The translations under genes were made by a program, and so were the position numbers. The notes under the pieces are model-generated. The model did no database searches, was not told the origin of the DNA, and worked only from the letters and a program-made list of their open reading frames with translations. DNA of 64,000 nt from Kingdonia uniflora (taxonomy: Eukaryota; Streptophyta; Magnoliopsida; Ranunculales; Circaeasteraceae). Positions 1 to 9,833 of the stretch are shown piece after piece; the stretch's first letter is position 1, and each line of letters begins with the position of its first letter. Where the stretch lies: the NCBI GenBank assembly GCA_014058105.1, contig JACGCM010001110.1, forward strand, positions 310,001 to 374,000. Reading direction: 5' to 3'.

Positions 1-3000
1 TAGCTTGCCATATTAGATTGGAATAACCTGAGATAGCTCCAAACCAGAAGTCTTTAACATAAGGACTTATAGTGTCCCCAGCCTGAAGAAGGTTTTTAAG
101 ATTTCTCTCCAACAACCTTACTTTGAACAAGTCTTCTAGCCAGATCCAAAGGTCAGAGCTAAAGCATTCCCATAAAAGATGCTTTATGAATTTAGTATTC
201 TTATTGCACAAACAACACTTTAAAACCAAAGAAATACCATTTTCTGAATATTATCATCAGTAGGAAGCTTCCCATAACACAATCTTCAACCCCACATGTC
301 AACTGTACCACCATATCAACTATAGAGATACTTGTACCACCATATCAACTGACCCTTATTTCTGATAGCAGAAAAAGCCCCTTTGACAGAAAATTTGCCC
401 ACAGGGTCTGGATTCCACGCTCTCCTATCTTTTTTGCCTTTATTGATCTTGAAGTTATAAATGTCCACCCCCAATCTGTAAAAAATTTGAAGAAGACTGT
501 CAGGAATAGACCATTTTCCCTCCATAATAATACTACTCACAGTAGCATGCCAGTCTTTCCAAGGAATGCCATCATTGTTAATCGTATCCTTAAGAGAAAA
601 AAGAGAGAACCAGTTGTCCCTTAAAAGATCAATGTTAGCCCCATCACCAATCACCCAACCAGAATGCATGATAACATAATTAGCAGCTCCTTTAATACCA
701 GCCCAAATAGAAGATCATTTATTAATTGTTAAAAAGCTGCCAAATTTAGCAATGAATTTAGCCCTCATAAATTCAGACTACTCACCCTTGGGGTTTAGAA
801 AGTTTCAAGTGACTTTCATCAACAGAAATTGGTTGATCTCTTTTAATCCTTTTAAATTAATTCCCCCTTCCTTAAAAGGTTTACACACTTTATCCCAAAC
901 CACAATACAAGTTTTCTTGGAATCATAATCCCCAGACCAAAGAAAATTCCTGAGAATTCTTTCACTCTTTTTTATTACAGAAGTTGGCCACTTGTAGATT
1001 CCCATACTGTAGATAGAAATGTTACTCAACACAGATTGGATCAGCACAACCTTCCCTTGCAAGGACAACAAATTACCTGCCCATCCTGTAGCCTTTTTTT
1101 AATCTTGTCTACCAGAGGTCTAATAATCTCCTTTGTCACTCTACCTTGAACTAAATGAATGCATAAATAAGTTTCAGGCAGGCATCCTTCAGAAAACCCA
1201 AAAATATCTTTAATTTTTTGCTGTTTATCATTATTCATAGCTCCCATGAACAACTTGCTCTTCTCAGTGCTAAAAACCTACCTAGAAGCCTCCTGATACA
1301 TCTCAAGCCACTTACAAAGGTATTTAAGACCCTTTATGCTTCCATTAGTAAATACAAAAATATCATCAACAAAGTGAAGGTGAGAGGGAGCCATAACTCC
1401 CTAGGTGACCACCATAAGTAACACATTCCTACTGCTTCTTAACTAAGTCAAGCCTTTGCTTAAGACCTCCTCAACAATAGCAAAGAGAATTGGGGAAAAT
1501 GATCACCTTGTCTCAACCCCCTACCAGTTTGAAAAAAACCACAAGGGCTACCATTTACAAGAATAGGCACAAACCTACTTCTCAACAACAGCCTAATCCA
1601 ATTACAAAATTTATGATGGAAACTCATTTTCCTCAAAACTTGAAATAAAAATTCCCCAGTTTAAGTGTCAAAGGATTGAGCAATATTAAATTTAATCCCT
1701 ACATTCCCACCAAATCTCTTATTCTTCAGCTCATTGATCATTTCAGAAGCAAGGCCAACATTACTATGAATGTTTCTTCCATGAATAAAGTCAGTAGAAA
1801 TAATTTTTTGAATAAATCCTAACATCCTGGAGGCAATAATTTTAGAGATAACCTTAACAAAAAATTACCCTTGCAGATTGGCCTAAAATGGCTCAACTTG
1901 GTCGCATTCTTGGATTTAGGAGCAAGGATAATGAAATCAACATTAAAACCTCTAGGCAAGGTAATGTCAGCAAAGAAAGATCTAACAACATTCATCACAT
2001 CAGATCAGATCCCACAATCCCCTAATAGTCTGTTGGGAAACCGAAGGGGACAATCGCAACGCGGAAACACAATACGATTAACAAGAACTTGAAGAACTAA
2101 CCCTGACCAAAGAGAATTCGAACAAAGGCAATAAAACACATACACAAGGTTTAATTAGGTGGAAACCCTAAACATGATCAAAACCACCCCCGACAAGCAC
2201 GACGAATATATTATCACATTAAGGATTACAGGAAGTTTCATAGATCACTCAAACCTATCATCTAACCTTATAGATAATCATAGCAAGAAACCCTAGAAAG
2301 AAAATCCAAGAAACCTCTCCAGAGTTAAACCCTAGATTTCTCCCTTTTCTCTTTCTAACTCTTTCTCACAGTACAGAGGCCTTTAACATACACTCTCTAT
2401 TTATAGGCTTTCCATTAGGTCATCTTCAAAATACGCATCACGAGAGAATCCATCGCTTTGGATCAAATCCCCTTCAAAACGAACTTAGAAATAATCAAAA
2501 TGACCATAACAGTCCTCTGGAATTTTGGCCCAAGCGCTATTTTTGTTCGAATGACTTTCTCAGTTTTTGAGCCGTATTCCTAACACAGTCTTGAAAGAAA
2601 CTCCCTGAAAAGCCATCAGGTCCTGGAAAGCGATTAGGATTCAGATCAAAAACTACCTTTCTAATCTTCTCCCCATCAGGTATCGCAATCAGACTATCAT
2701 TTTCATCTGTGGAAATGACATTTGAAACCTGCATGAGGACATCTTCAGTAATAGGATGATAATTGTAGGCAAATTTATCAATATAGAAGCTTACAATGTG
2801 ATCATTAATCTCACTAATTTTCAAGGATCCTACCATCATCAGTCTGAATAGCATAAATAAGGTTCTTATTTCTTTTAATTCTGGCAAGGGTATGAAAGTA
2901 AGAAGTGTTTCTGTCTCCTGATTGTAACTAGTTCACTCTAGCTTTCTACCTTTAAAACTCCTCTTCATTGTTAAAAGCTTTTTTGAGAAGGTGACTAGCA

Positions 3001-3985
3001 CGAGCCACTTCCCCAGCAATGTTATCATTCTCAACATCATTATAATGATCCTATTACAGTCTCTCTACCCTTTCAGACAGCTCTAGAATATGTCTTCTAC
3101 TATTCCTCAAAACCATTATGTTCCACTCCTTCAGTCTGCTTTTCAGCCTTCTTAGCTTGCTACCAATTTTAAACAAGGGGTCACCCTCAAGAGTCTGATC
3201 CCAACTATCTTTTACCGCCTGCATAAAAGAGTCATGACTAGTCCACATATTGCAAAACCTAAAAGGAAAATTCATGGGCTTACAATCCCCACATTCCAAC
3301 CAAACAGAGGCGAGTGATCAGAGTTGACCCTAGCCATCATCATCACCCTATACTTCCAACCAAAAAATACATCAGACCAAGTATGATTATAAAGCATTCT
3401 ATCAAGCTTACAGAGAATCCTATTATTCCCCATTTTCCCATTGTACCAGGTGCAATTAGAACCAGTAAAATTATTTTCCAGTAAACAATTATTATTCATA
3501 AAATCTAGAAATTCAGCAGAGGCATTCCATCTCACACCCATACCACCCTTTTTTTTTTCTCCAGCCCTAAGCACAATATTGAAGTCCCCCACCAAAAGCC
3601 ACGGAAGATTAAAAGTACCAATAATAGATAGCTCCCTCCAAAGCTCCCTTCTTCAAATATATGAGCAGTCAGCATGAATAAAAGAAGCCACCACATTTTT
3701 AAACATAACAGTTATATGTTGTTTGGAGCTAGCCAAGACAACAGGCTTAGTGAACTCTTATCTCCAGAACACTCAGATATTCAGAGTGCTAACCCCATTC
3801 TCAAAGTAGATAACCTCACTTTTTATAGTTTTCAGTTTCATTCATCTCAGTTTATTCACATCAGGCATCACTTTAGGTTCAACAATGTAAAACAAATCAG
3901 GATTATATTTTATCATCAAATCTTTAAGATAATTATAAGTATCAGAGTTAGCAATACCTCTACAATTCCAATAGAGAATCTACAT
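1..3985 (-). pseudogene. LINE ORF2: endonuclease-reverse transcriptase, degenerate
   Basis: The likely start is the ATG at 3985, followed at once by a TAG and then ILYWNCRGIAN, the usual start of a plant LINE endonuclease. Endonuclease landmarks follow in order: the N of WNCRG, EPKV (about 3890), GDFN (about 3590) and SDHSPL (about 3315), so the catalytic set is still readable. The RT region has FPGPDGF (about 2620), FIHGRNI (about 1790), GRGLRQGD (about 1510) and FVDDIF (about 1365), the polymerase aspartate pair being intact. The thumb region (SVLSNISIYSMGIYKWP, about 1010) and a CLCNK...HLLWEC zinc-binding segment (about 170-210) follow. Stops, frameshifts and the LTR insertion break the frame into short pieces. 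The 3' end lies outside the window. Confidence 0.87.
2031..2585 (-). mobile_element. Solo LTR inserted in the LINE RT domain, with target-site duplication
   Basis: This 555-bp insert begins TGTTGGGAA and ends TTCCTAACA, a 9-bp imperfect inverted pair of the TG...CA kind typical of LTRs. It is flanked by TAGTC (2026-2030) and CAGTC (2586-2590), a 5-bp target duplication with one mismatch. Joining the flanks on the minus strand restores the LINE sequence from FFQDC into GIVGSDLM. A TATA box (CTATAAATAGAGAG on the minus strand, about 2390-2404) followed by a pyrimidine/purine-rich leader indicates minus orientation. The Copia-like look of the TGTTAGGAATAC end is an inference. No internal coding region is present. 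Confidence 0.85.
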
Positions 3986-4104
3986 CACAACCTTCTATTA
4001 TTTTACCTTCTTGTCTGCTGCTTTGCAACTAGCTTGTTGCTAGTTTTAGACTTATTATGCATGATATTTTTTCTATTCAAGACAGTATTCCACTCATCAG
4101 CATC

Positions 4105-5055
4105 CTAAGTTTGGTATACAACTTTATCTGAGTATCCTTTGTCAAATTTGTTGTTGTAGTGTGTGTAATCAGAAGTATAACTCTCACTCCCAGAGTTATC
4201 TTCCACCTCCACTCCTTCAGTATTAATGTGATTTAAACTGTCCCCTTCTTCAACCATATCTGCCCAAGACTTGTTAACCAAGCTTGCCCCTTTATTCACT
4301 TCCTTAGTAACCTGAGAATCTTCTTTGTTAAAACCACCCCAGTTCCTGATAGTGATATCCCACATTTCAACCACACCTTTATAAGTCTTATGCTTTGGCT
4401 CATTTAGCGTAGGAGTAATGTCTATAACTAGCTCCTTAAGTTTATCATCTTTCTTTTGGCCTTCTGCAGTTTTTTCTTTCTTCTCCTTATCTTTCTTATT
4501 GAATTTCTTCATGTTTCTTATCTTCTTTTTTGGTTCCTTATCAATCTCATTTTAAATCACCTTTTCTTGTTTAATTTCTTTCACCACCTCTGCATTCAGA
4601 AACTAAGTGACCCACAACCTTACAATGTGAGCAGATCTTGGGAAACCTTCCCAGCTGAATCACTTAACAAAGCTCATATCCTTCTCTTTCCACCATAATT
4701 TTACTAGGAGCTAGTTTTGAGAAATCCACATCCACCAGGACTGAAGCATAAAATCTAGTGTTTTTACATAAAGTGCTACTATCAACTTGTGCAGGATTCC
4801 CCACTATTCTAGTAATTGACATAAAAACATCTTCTTTCCAATACTCTATCCCCAAACCATGGCATGAGTATTTTTCCATTTATTAATATCGAAATTTGGT
4901 GTCCAAATGGTTACTCTCAACAATTGACCTTCTATATGCCAAGGTCCCCCACCCAAGATTTTCATTTTATCTTCTTCATTATCAAGACCCAAAGAAATAA
5001 ATTGAAAATTGCGATATCATTGATTGTAATTCTTCTACCTTTGTAGAACTTGATT
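4105..5055 (-). pseudogene. LINE ORF1: DUF4283 domain and CCHC zinc knuckle, degenerate
   Basis: The nucleic-acid-binding first ORF of the LINE. From the 5' side it reads NEEDKMKILGGGPWHIEGQ (about 4925-4985), then TIWTPNFDINKW, the hallmark order of the plant DUF4283 fold. After a stop and a frame change near 4858 it continues as EYWKEDVFMSITRIVGNPAQ and RFYASVLVDVDFSKL (4664-4850). A CCHC knuckle follows (CSHCKVVGHLVSEC, about 4595-4640), then a lysine- and acid-rich tail ending at 4105. The N-terminus is missing upstream of about 5055. The family identity is clear; the protein cannot be made as it stands. Confidence 0.83.
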
Positions 5056-5370
5056 CACTTTCATTTTGGAAAGCGGTTCCTAATCCCCAGTCCATGTGCA
5101 CATCACGGTGGTAGTAAAAATGCCAAATGCCATAGTCCTGTATAAATATCATAATATGGCAAACAAATTTTAGAAACATTGCAGAAATATTGAATGTGAT
5201 TATCTTTACGATAACGTAAATAAGAAAAGTGGTAATAACATGATCGAATTTACCTGGATGGTCTAAGCGAAATCTTATCATAGGCAATCCTCCACCTGGT
5301 ACGGCAATAGTGTTACGCATTTGGGGTTAACAAAGTTGAAATACTTTCAAAAATCAAGATAAGCATCATG
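5050..5370 (-). pseudogene. Laccase (multicopper oxidase) C-terminal fragment with one intron
   Basis: Two exons of a plant laccase or related blue-copper oxidase. The first (about 5370 to 5254) reads FNFVNPK then, after a frame slip, RNTIAVPGGGLPMIRF and LDHPG, ending at a GTAAAT donor. A 116-bp intron (5138-5253) ends in TACAG. The second exon (5137 to about 5050) has WHFYYHRDVHMDWGLGTAF, matching the last copper-binding block before the laccase C-terminus. The expected His-Cys-His of the type 1/type 3 copper site has become Tyr-Tyr-His, so it could not bind copper normally. It sits between a LINE and Helitron-linked gene pieces, all on the same strand, and is probably a captured fragment. 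Confidence 0.78.
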
Positions 5371-5929
5371 TTCCAACATTTGAGGGTGTATGGAAATTAC
5401 CAACTGGTTTAATTCTTGAGGTACTCTGGCTTATTCCATACTTTCTGAAATTACCATTTGCTTCATTATTTTAACATTTCAAGTTTTGTTTTTTTGCTAA
5501 ATTAGTCTGAAGAGATATTTACAGGTGTCGTAAGAGAAGTTAAAAAAGATACCGGTGTACATAGCTAATACGCCACATATGTTCCCTTGAGGTATTTGTT
5601 ATTTCAACTATATTGCATTATGTCACATTTCTAAACCATGATCTCCATTGATATTACAGATTGATGCAGAATTTATGGAAGTTATTGATTTTAGGTAATG
5701 CTATAAGTGATCACTTTATTTTTCGTAGATATGTTAGTAATTTTTTGTGTTACTTAAAACCAAAATGAAACAACATTAAAGTGCCAAGTTTCTAATATAA
5801 GTCATCAGGCATGCTCATAATGTCATTTTTGAAAAGTCAGATTTGTTCTTCATATGCATATTAAAATCTCTATCAACTCATATCAAAGTAGACGACCTAG
5901 AATTTCAAGATGCCAAGGTAAACATCTTA
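5371..5929. other. Non-coding spacer, nothing recognised
   Basis: AT-rich sequence between the laccase and Rab-GAP fragments. I see no coding motif, no RNA gene and no clear repeat. If these pieces belong to one Helitron, this is intron or junction DNA of the captured fragments. Confidence 0.5.
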
Positions 5930-6540
5930 GTTTTAATCAAACCTGATCGTAGACGGGGACATTCTGCATACGAAGAAGCAATTATCAGCTTGAAGCTTTT
6001 CGAGATACTTATAGAGGTGTGGGTCTTTAAATTTAATGATCTTCGATTTAGTCGTAAGCTGTGCAGAGATCCCCTCTTTGTCAAGTCTGAAGTTATGTCG
6101 TTCTTTTCCATTGAAACCGGCAAAAACCACCAGAAGGCCTCATGCCTAGTCACGGGATCATAAAGAGCATAAGCTTCAAGGATAAAAACCAACTGGGCTG
6201 CATGGAATATCCTACATTGCTCCAGGTTGTCAGAATCCTTTAGTCCGACTGACTCGGCTAAATGCTGAGCAATTTCCGTAGATACACCAGCTTGGGTGGG
6301 GGAATATGGGACCCATTTTGCATTGACACGTATGACATCAAGACGGATAATTCTTTACCACTTTTCAAACTTGATTTCAGGTTTTGTGGGAGTAGAAGCC
6401 ATGGAGGAATTGTTTGGTAATTCACCTTCTCCATTTCCATTTATTGCAGAGGATTTTGGCAAGCTTACCAGTTCTTTAGAATCTTCTTCAGAGTCAGATG
6501 ACTTTGTTAACTCAGTTATGGCAACTTCTTGAGTGATGCC
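5930..6540 (-). pseudogene. TBC-domain Rab-GAP (Gyp1-like) fragment, internally deleted
   Basis: Part of a plant TBC Rab GTPase-activating protein. Reading down the minus strand: a serine/acid-rich linker (TELTKSSDSEEDSKELV), then RIIRLDVIRVNAKWVPYSP, VGLKDSDNLEQCRIFHAAQ, LVFILEAYALYDP, HEAFWWF, RHNFRLDKEGI, SKIIKFKDPHLYKYLEKLQ and CFFVCRM. These blocks are in the order of the plant TBC domain. The stretch expected between ALYDP and HEAFW, carrying the YCQGM glutamine-finger motif, is missing, so GAP activity would be lost. A stop interrupts W*RII (CAA-to-TAA is the simplest reading) and the frame shifts near 6125. It follows the AP-1 mu fragment in frame. Confidence 0.85.
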
Positions 6541-7660
6541 ATCCAGGAACACCTAATTAAGTATAAACAAAACTTTCTAAATGATGTCTACTGGTAGCAA
6601 TGAAATCAAAAATAATAACAGTTAACAACCCACACAAAAATTAACTTACTTCATTTTTTATATATCTAATCCCTTCACTACGCCAAGACACTGTATTTGT
6701 TACAGCCATCGAAGGTCGCTGAATAACTTCCATCCTATAGGCATCTGTCTTGAAAATTTTATAGAGAATCTTAGCTTTTATATACTGAGGGTAGCCAAAG
6801 TCCATCATTTCCTCAAGTAATTCATACTGCCAAAAAGAAAAGTGTGTCACCTCATGTGCTAGTAAAATTTTATCTTATCAATATGAAATAGGACAAAATT
6901 TAGATTCAAAAAAACAAACTGAAAAATGCATTCTTACCACGGCCATAAAGTTATTTCTAAGGGATTCTTCTTCGAACTCTTCAAAACAATGCTTAAAAAC
7001 CTCCAATAGTAACAAAATAATAATAATTTAGCATCTGGCATTCTCCTATCTTCGCATCTGGTGTGGCCTGCCAAGGCGGACCTTTAGATCAAGGAACGTT
7101 GTCCATGTGTAACACCTAAATGCATGCTAAAATGGTACAACATGTAAATACATTACCACAACGTCAATATAGATGCCGACATGCAATCATATATGCTAAC
7201 CAGATGCCTAAATGCTTCAACATGACGTCGACATAAATGCCAAAATGCAACTGTTATATGCCTTAATAGTTCATACCACGTTTTACTATATAAACATATT
7301 TACTATAATTAAAGTTTCCTAAAGAAAACCTTACATGGGCAACCCGGTGTAAAAAGAGTATCATACTGCCCGCATTACAATTTTGCCTTATCGCTGTCAT
7401 AAGGAAAATAGTGTTGTGTTGTATAAACATATAGGTAACACCATTATCGAGTACGACCGGAGCGTGCGACTCGGTATGACCCTAATTCCATAATAAATCA
7501 TGCATGATCATTAATCACAAACACTTCTACTTATTATAAATATCAAATCAAACATGATCGCATTGCTAAATTTACCTCTTTTTCTATGTGATTTGTGGTG
7601 AACTTCTCGGCCTGTAACGCTATTACGTCCCCTCGCACCAAATTAACCATCGGTTTCTTT
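6541..7660 (-). pseudogene. AP-1 complex mu adaptin fragment, five exon pieces with introns
   Basis: Genomic piece of a clathrin adaptor medium (mu) subunit, AP-1-like. Exons by inspection: about 7659-7576 (RGDVIALQAEKF...HIEKE, donor GTAAAT); about 7473-7335 (PVVLDNGVTYMFIQHN, MTAIRQNCNAGSM, FLHRVAH, donor GTAAGG); about 7012-6938 (VFKHCFEEFEEESLRNNF, donor GTAAGA); 6826-6650 (acceptor GGCAG, YELLEEMMDFGYPQY, KTDAYRMEVIQRPSMAVTN, SWRSEGIRY, donor GTAAGT); and 6552-6541 (acceptor TTAG, VFLD). This covers the longin-like N-terminal half into the start of the mu-homology domain, then breaks off after VFLD, where the Rab-GAP sequence takes over. Introns are retained, so capture was from DNA and not from mRNA. 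The N-terminal Met exon is absent. Confidence 0.88.
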
Positions 7661-7970
7661 ATGTACAAAGAAAGCCTATAAGATAGTAAGTAGGAAAATA
7701 TTTATAAAATCTATTAAAAAAAAGTGAAGAAAATAATTATTACATAGATGAAGTACTTAACTCGTACCCAAGTAGGGTGTTTCCATTTTAGAGGAAAATA
7801 TTAAGGAAAAACAACCAATTATGCAACCAATAAATAAAGGAACATAATTACAAAATAAAATACTCAAAGATAAATTTAGGGTATCCAAGAAAAAAGAAAC
7901 ACATGATATGTATTGCATGTGGAACTCTAGAAAAATAAATAATATTAAAAGTTAAGGATTTAGCTTTTAC

Positions 7971-9833
7971 CTATAACAGGACATTTGGGTAAATGATAAT
8001 AGTTGTTGTATCATCATCCGGTGGCAAAAGAACATTAATTCTATTTGGAGAAGTACACCTTGACAATGCTACATAAAGCTGCCCATGGCTAAAAAATGGA
8101 TTCCTTAGATCAATTCTAACAAACTTGATGGATTGACCTTATGACTTGTTGATAATCATTACACAAGCCATTCGTAATGAGAACTTCCTCCGTGTCATAG
8201 TAAATGGCAACTCACCGGAGGTCGGAGATAGAGATATCCTTGGTATAAATACTAAATTGCCCTCCTTTTCTCCGGTCAGAATTTTTGCCTCTATTAATCA
8301 CTTTGCACATCGTACTACCATTAATCTTGTTTCGTTGCAAAGACCATCTTTCGGTGTGAGATTACGTAATAACATTATAGGACACCCCACTTTTAACTTT
8401 AATTTGAATGGTGGTAACCCAGGAGGATCAAGGGAGTTTATGAACTCGGTTGGATACCTATTAGTAATTGTTCGATCATCAGAGTCTTCTTTTGATAATT
8501 GATCTGTAGTAAAATAGACAATTTCTTCCCCGGGTATCATTTCTAAAGCTCATGCGTTGATGAAGCTAACGTCATCATTACGTGTTGATAGAATAGTATG
8601 CTCAGTCAAGTAACTTGTTGATATCATTGTAAGTTCTTGCAACCGTGGGTAAATTGTATAGATGAGCTCTTCTAGGGTCAGACATTTGTTTATTGCTGAT
8701 GGCAAACGAATAGTTCTTCCCGGTTGGCTCCAAGCTACACCAAAGTTGTAACTATTGTAGTTAGTGAAAAATTAATTTAATTTTAAAAATATTAAATCTA
8801 AGTAAATTATGGTTACCTCCAACAATGTTTTTGTAAACTTTGTACTTTCGGAATTGACGTTGCTTAATCGCATGTTTTGTGAAAGTGTCAGCACTTTGAC
8901 ATGTCTCCATATATAAGATCGCCTTAAAAATGCTAGAATGATATCTTCACGAACGCCTCTTGGTACAACTGGAAGGATTTGCTAAAAATCGCCACCTAAA
9001 ACAATTGCGATACCCCCAAATGGTCTCACATTGTTAAGTATATCTTGGAGAGTCCAATCCACTGCCTCAACATAATTTCTATGTTGCATTGGTACTTCAT
9101 CCCAAATAATAAGTTTGGTCTTTCTAAATAACTCAATATGCATTGATTGCTTTGAGAAACTATACATTATGTTTTCAAAGACATCGATAGGTATTTTGAA
9201 TGTTGAGTGAGATGTGCGACCCCCATTTAGAAATAGCGATGCAATACCCGATGAGGCAACCATAATACATATTTGCCCTTTTCCACGAATATTAGCTACT
9301 ATAGAGTTGTATACAAATGTTTTTCCCGTACCAGCATCCCCATTTAAAAAGAAAACTGATCCTTTATCATTTTCAATGGAATTAATGACAGCGTCGTAAG
9401 CCTTACGTTGTTCCTCGTTGAGGTGGACAACATTAGCTAGAGACTCCATATGTTGATCAACATGGTTTAAGTTTTCTTGCTCCCATATTAGTTGATTCTT
9501 AATGTGTTCAGTCCAATTTTCAACTGTTTTTGGCATTGGTTTGAAATCTACCAGAGTTTTATCTTCCTCAAGGAGTAGTTTCTCTAATAAATATAGCCCA
9601 TAGTCTATAACCTGATGCTCTGTAGGTTTTGGAATTTGATATGTATCTTTAATTTTAAGTTTAAGATCATCACATAAGTTAATTGAAAACTTATTCCACA
9701 GCACATCTGGGTTGGCTGGATTACAGTTGATGAGTATAACACTAAAAAGTTGTTTATGTTGATGTCCAGTCGGCATGATTGAAGCTTCTTCTAGACATTG
9801 TATCCATTCTTTGTCATCTTCAATTATCCCCAT
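7971..9833 (-). pseudogene. Helitron PIF1-like helicase domain, degenerate
   Basis: SF1B DNA helicase part of the Helitron RepHel protein. A 283-codon open stretch (9833-8982) has NEEQRKAYD, Walker [10 protein letters not shown], the motif Ia region VASSGIAS, and Walker B IIWDEVPM. Later blocks lie in other frames: [17 protein letters not shown] and [19 protein letters not shown] (8540-8298), then INKS*GQS (about 8140) and [14 protein letters not shown] (about 8080), the C-terminal motif. It ends at a TAG at 7971-7973. The stop in KS*GQS is a probable CAA-to-TAA change in motif V/VI. At least two frameshifts lie between 8980 and 8540. No active helicase could be made. Confidence 0.92.

Larger units (their letters stand above)
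1..5055 (-). mobile_element. L1-type LINE retrotransposon, 5'-truncated, runs off the left edge
   Basis: Minus-strand non-LTR retrotransposon. In transcription order it shows ORF1 (DUF4283-like domain, then CCHC zinc knuckle), a gap of about 120 bp, then ORF2 (apurinic-like endonuclease, reverse transcriptase and a C-terminal zinc-binding region) that continues past base 1. The 5' end appears cut at about 5055, where it abuts a laccase fragment in the same orientation. Several stops and frameshifts show it is dead. A 555-bp solo LTR interrupts the RT domain. Order and motifs are those of plant L1-clade LINEs; no 3' end or poly(A) tail lies inside the window. Confidence 0.88.

Noticed and set aside
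3674..4108. 144-codon plus-strand open frame
   Set aside because: The minus strand here carries the LINE endonuclease N-terminus (WNCRGIAN, EPKV); the plus frame has no protein-like features of its own.
8146..8502. 118-codon plus-strand open frame
   Set aside because: It is the antisense shadow of the Helitron helicase C-terminal blocks ([17 protein letters not shown]).
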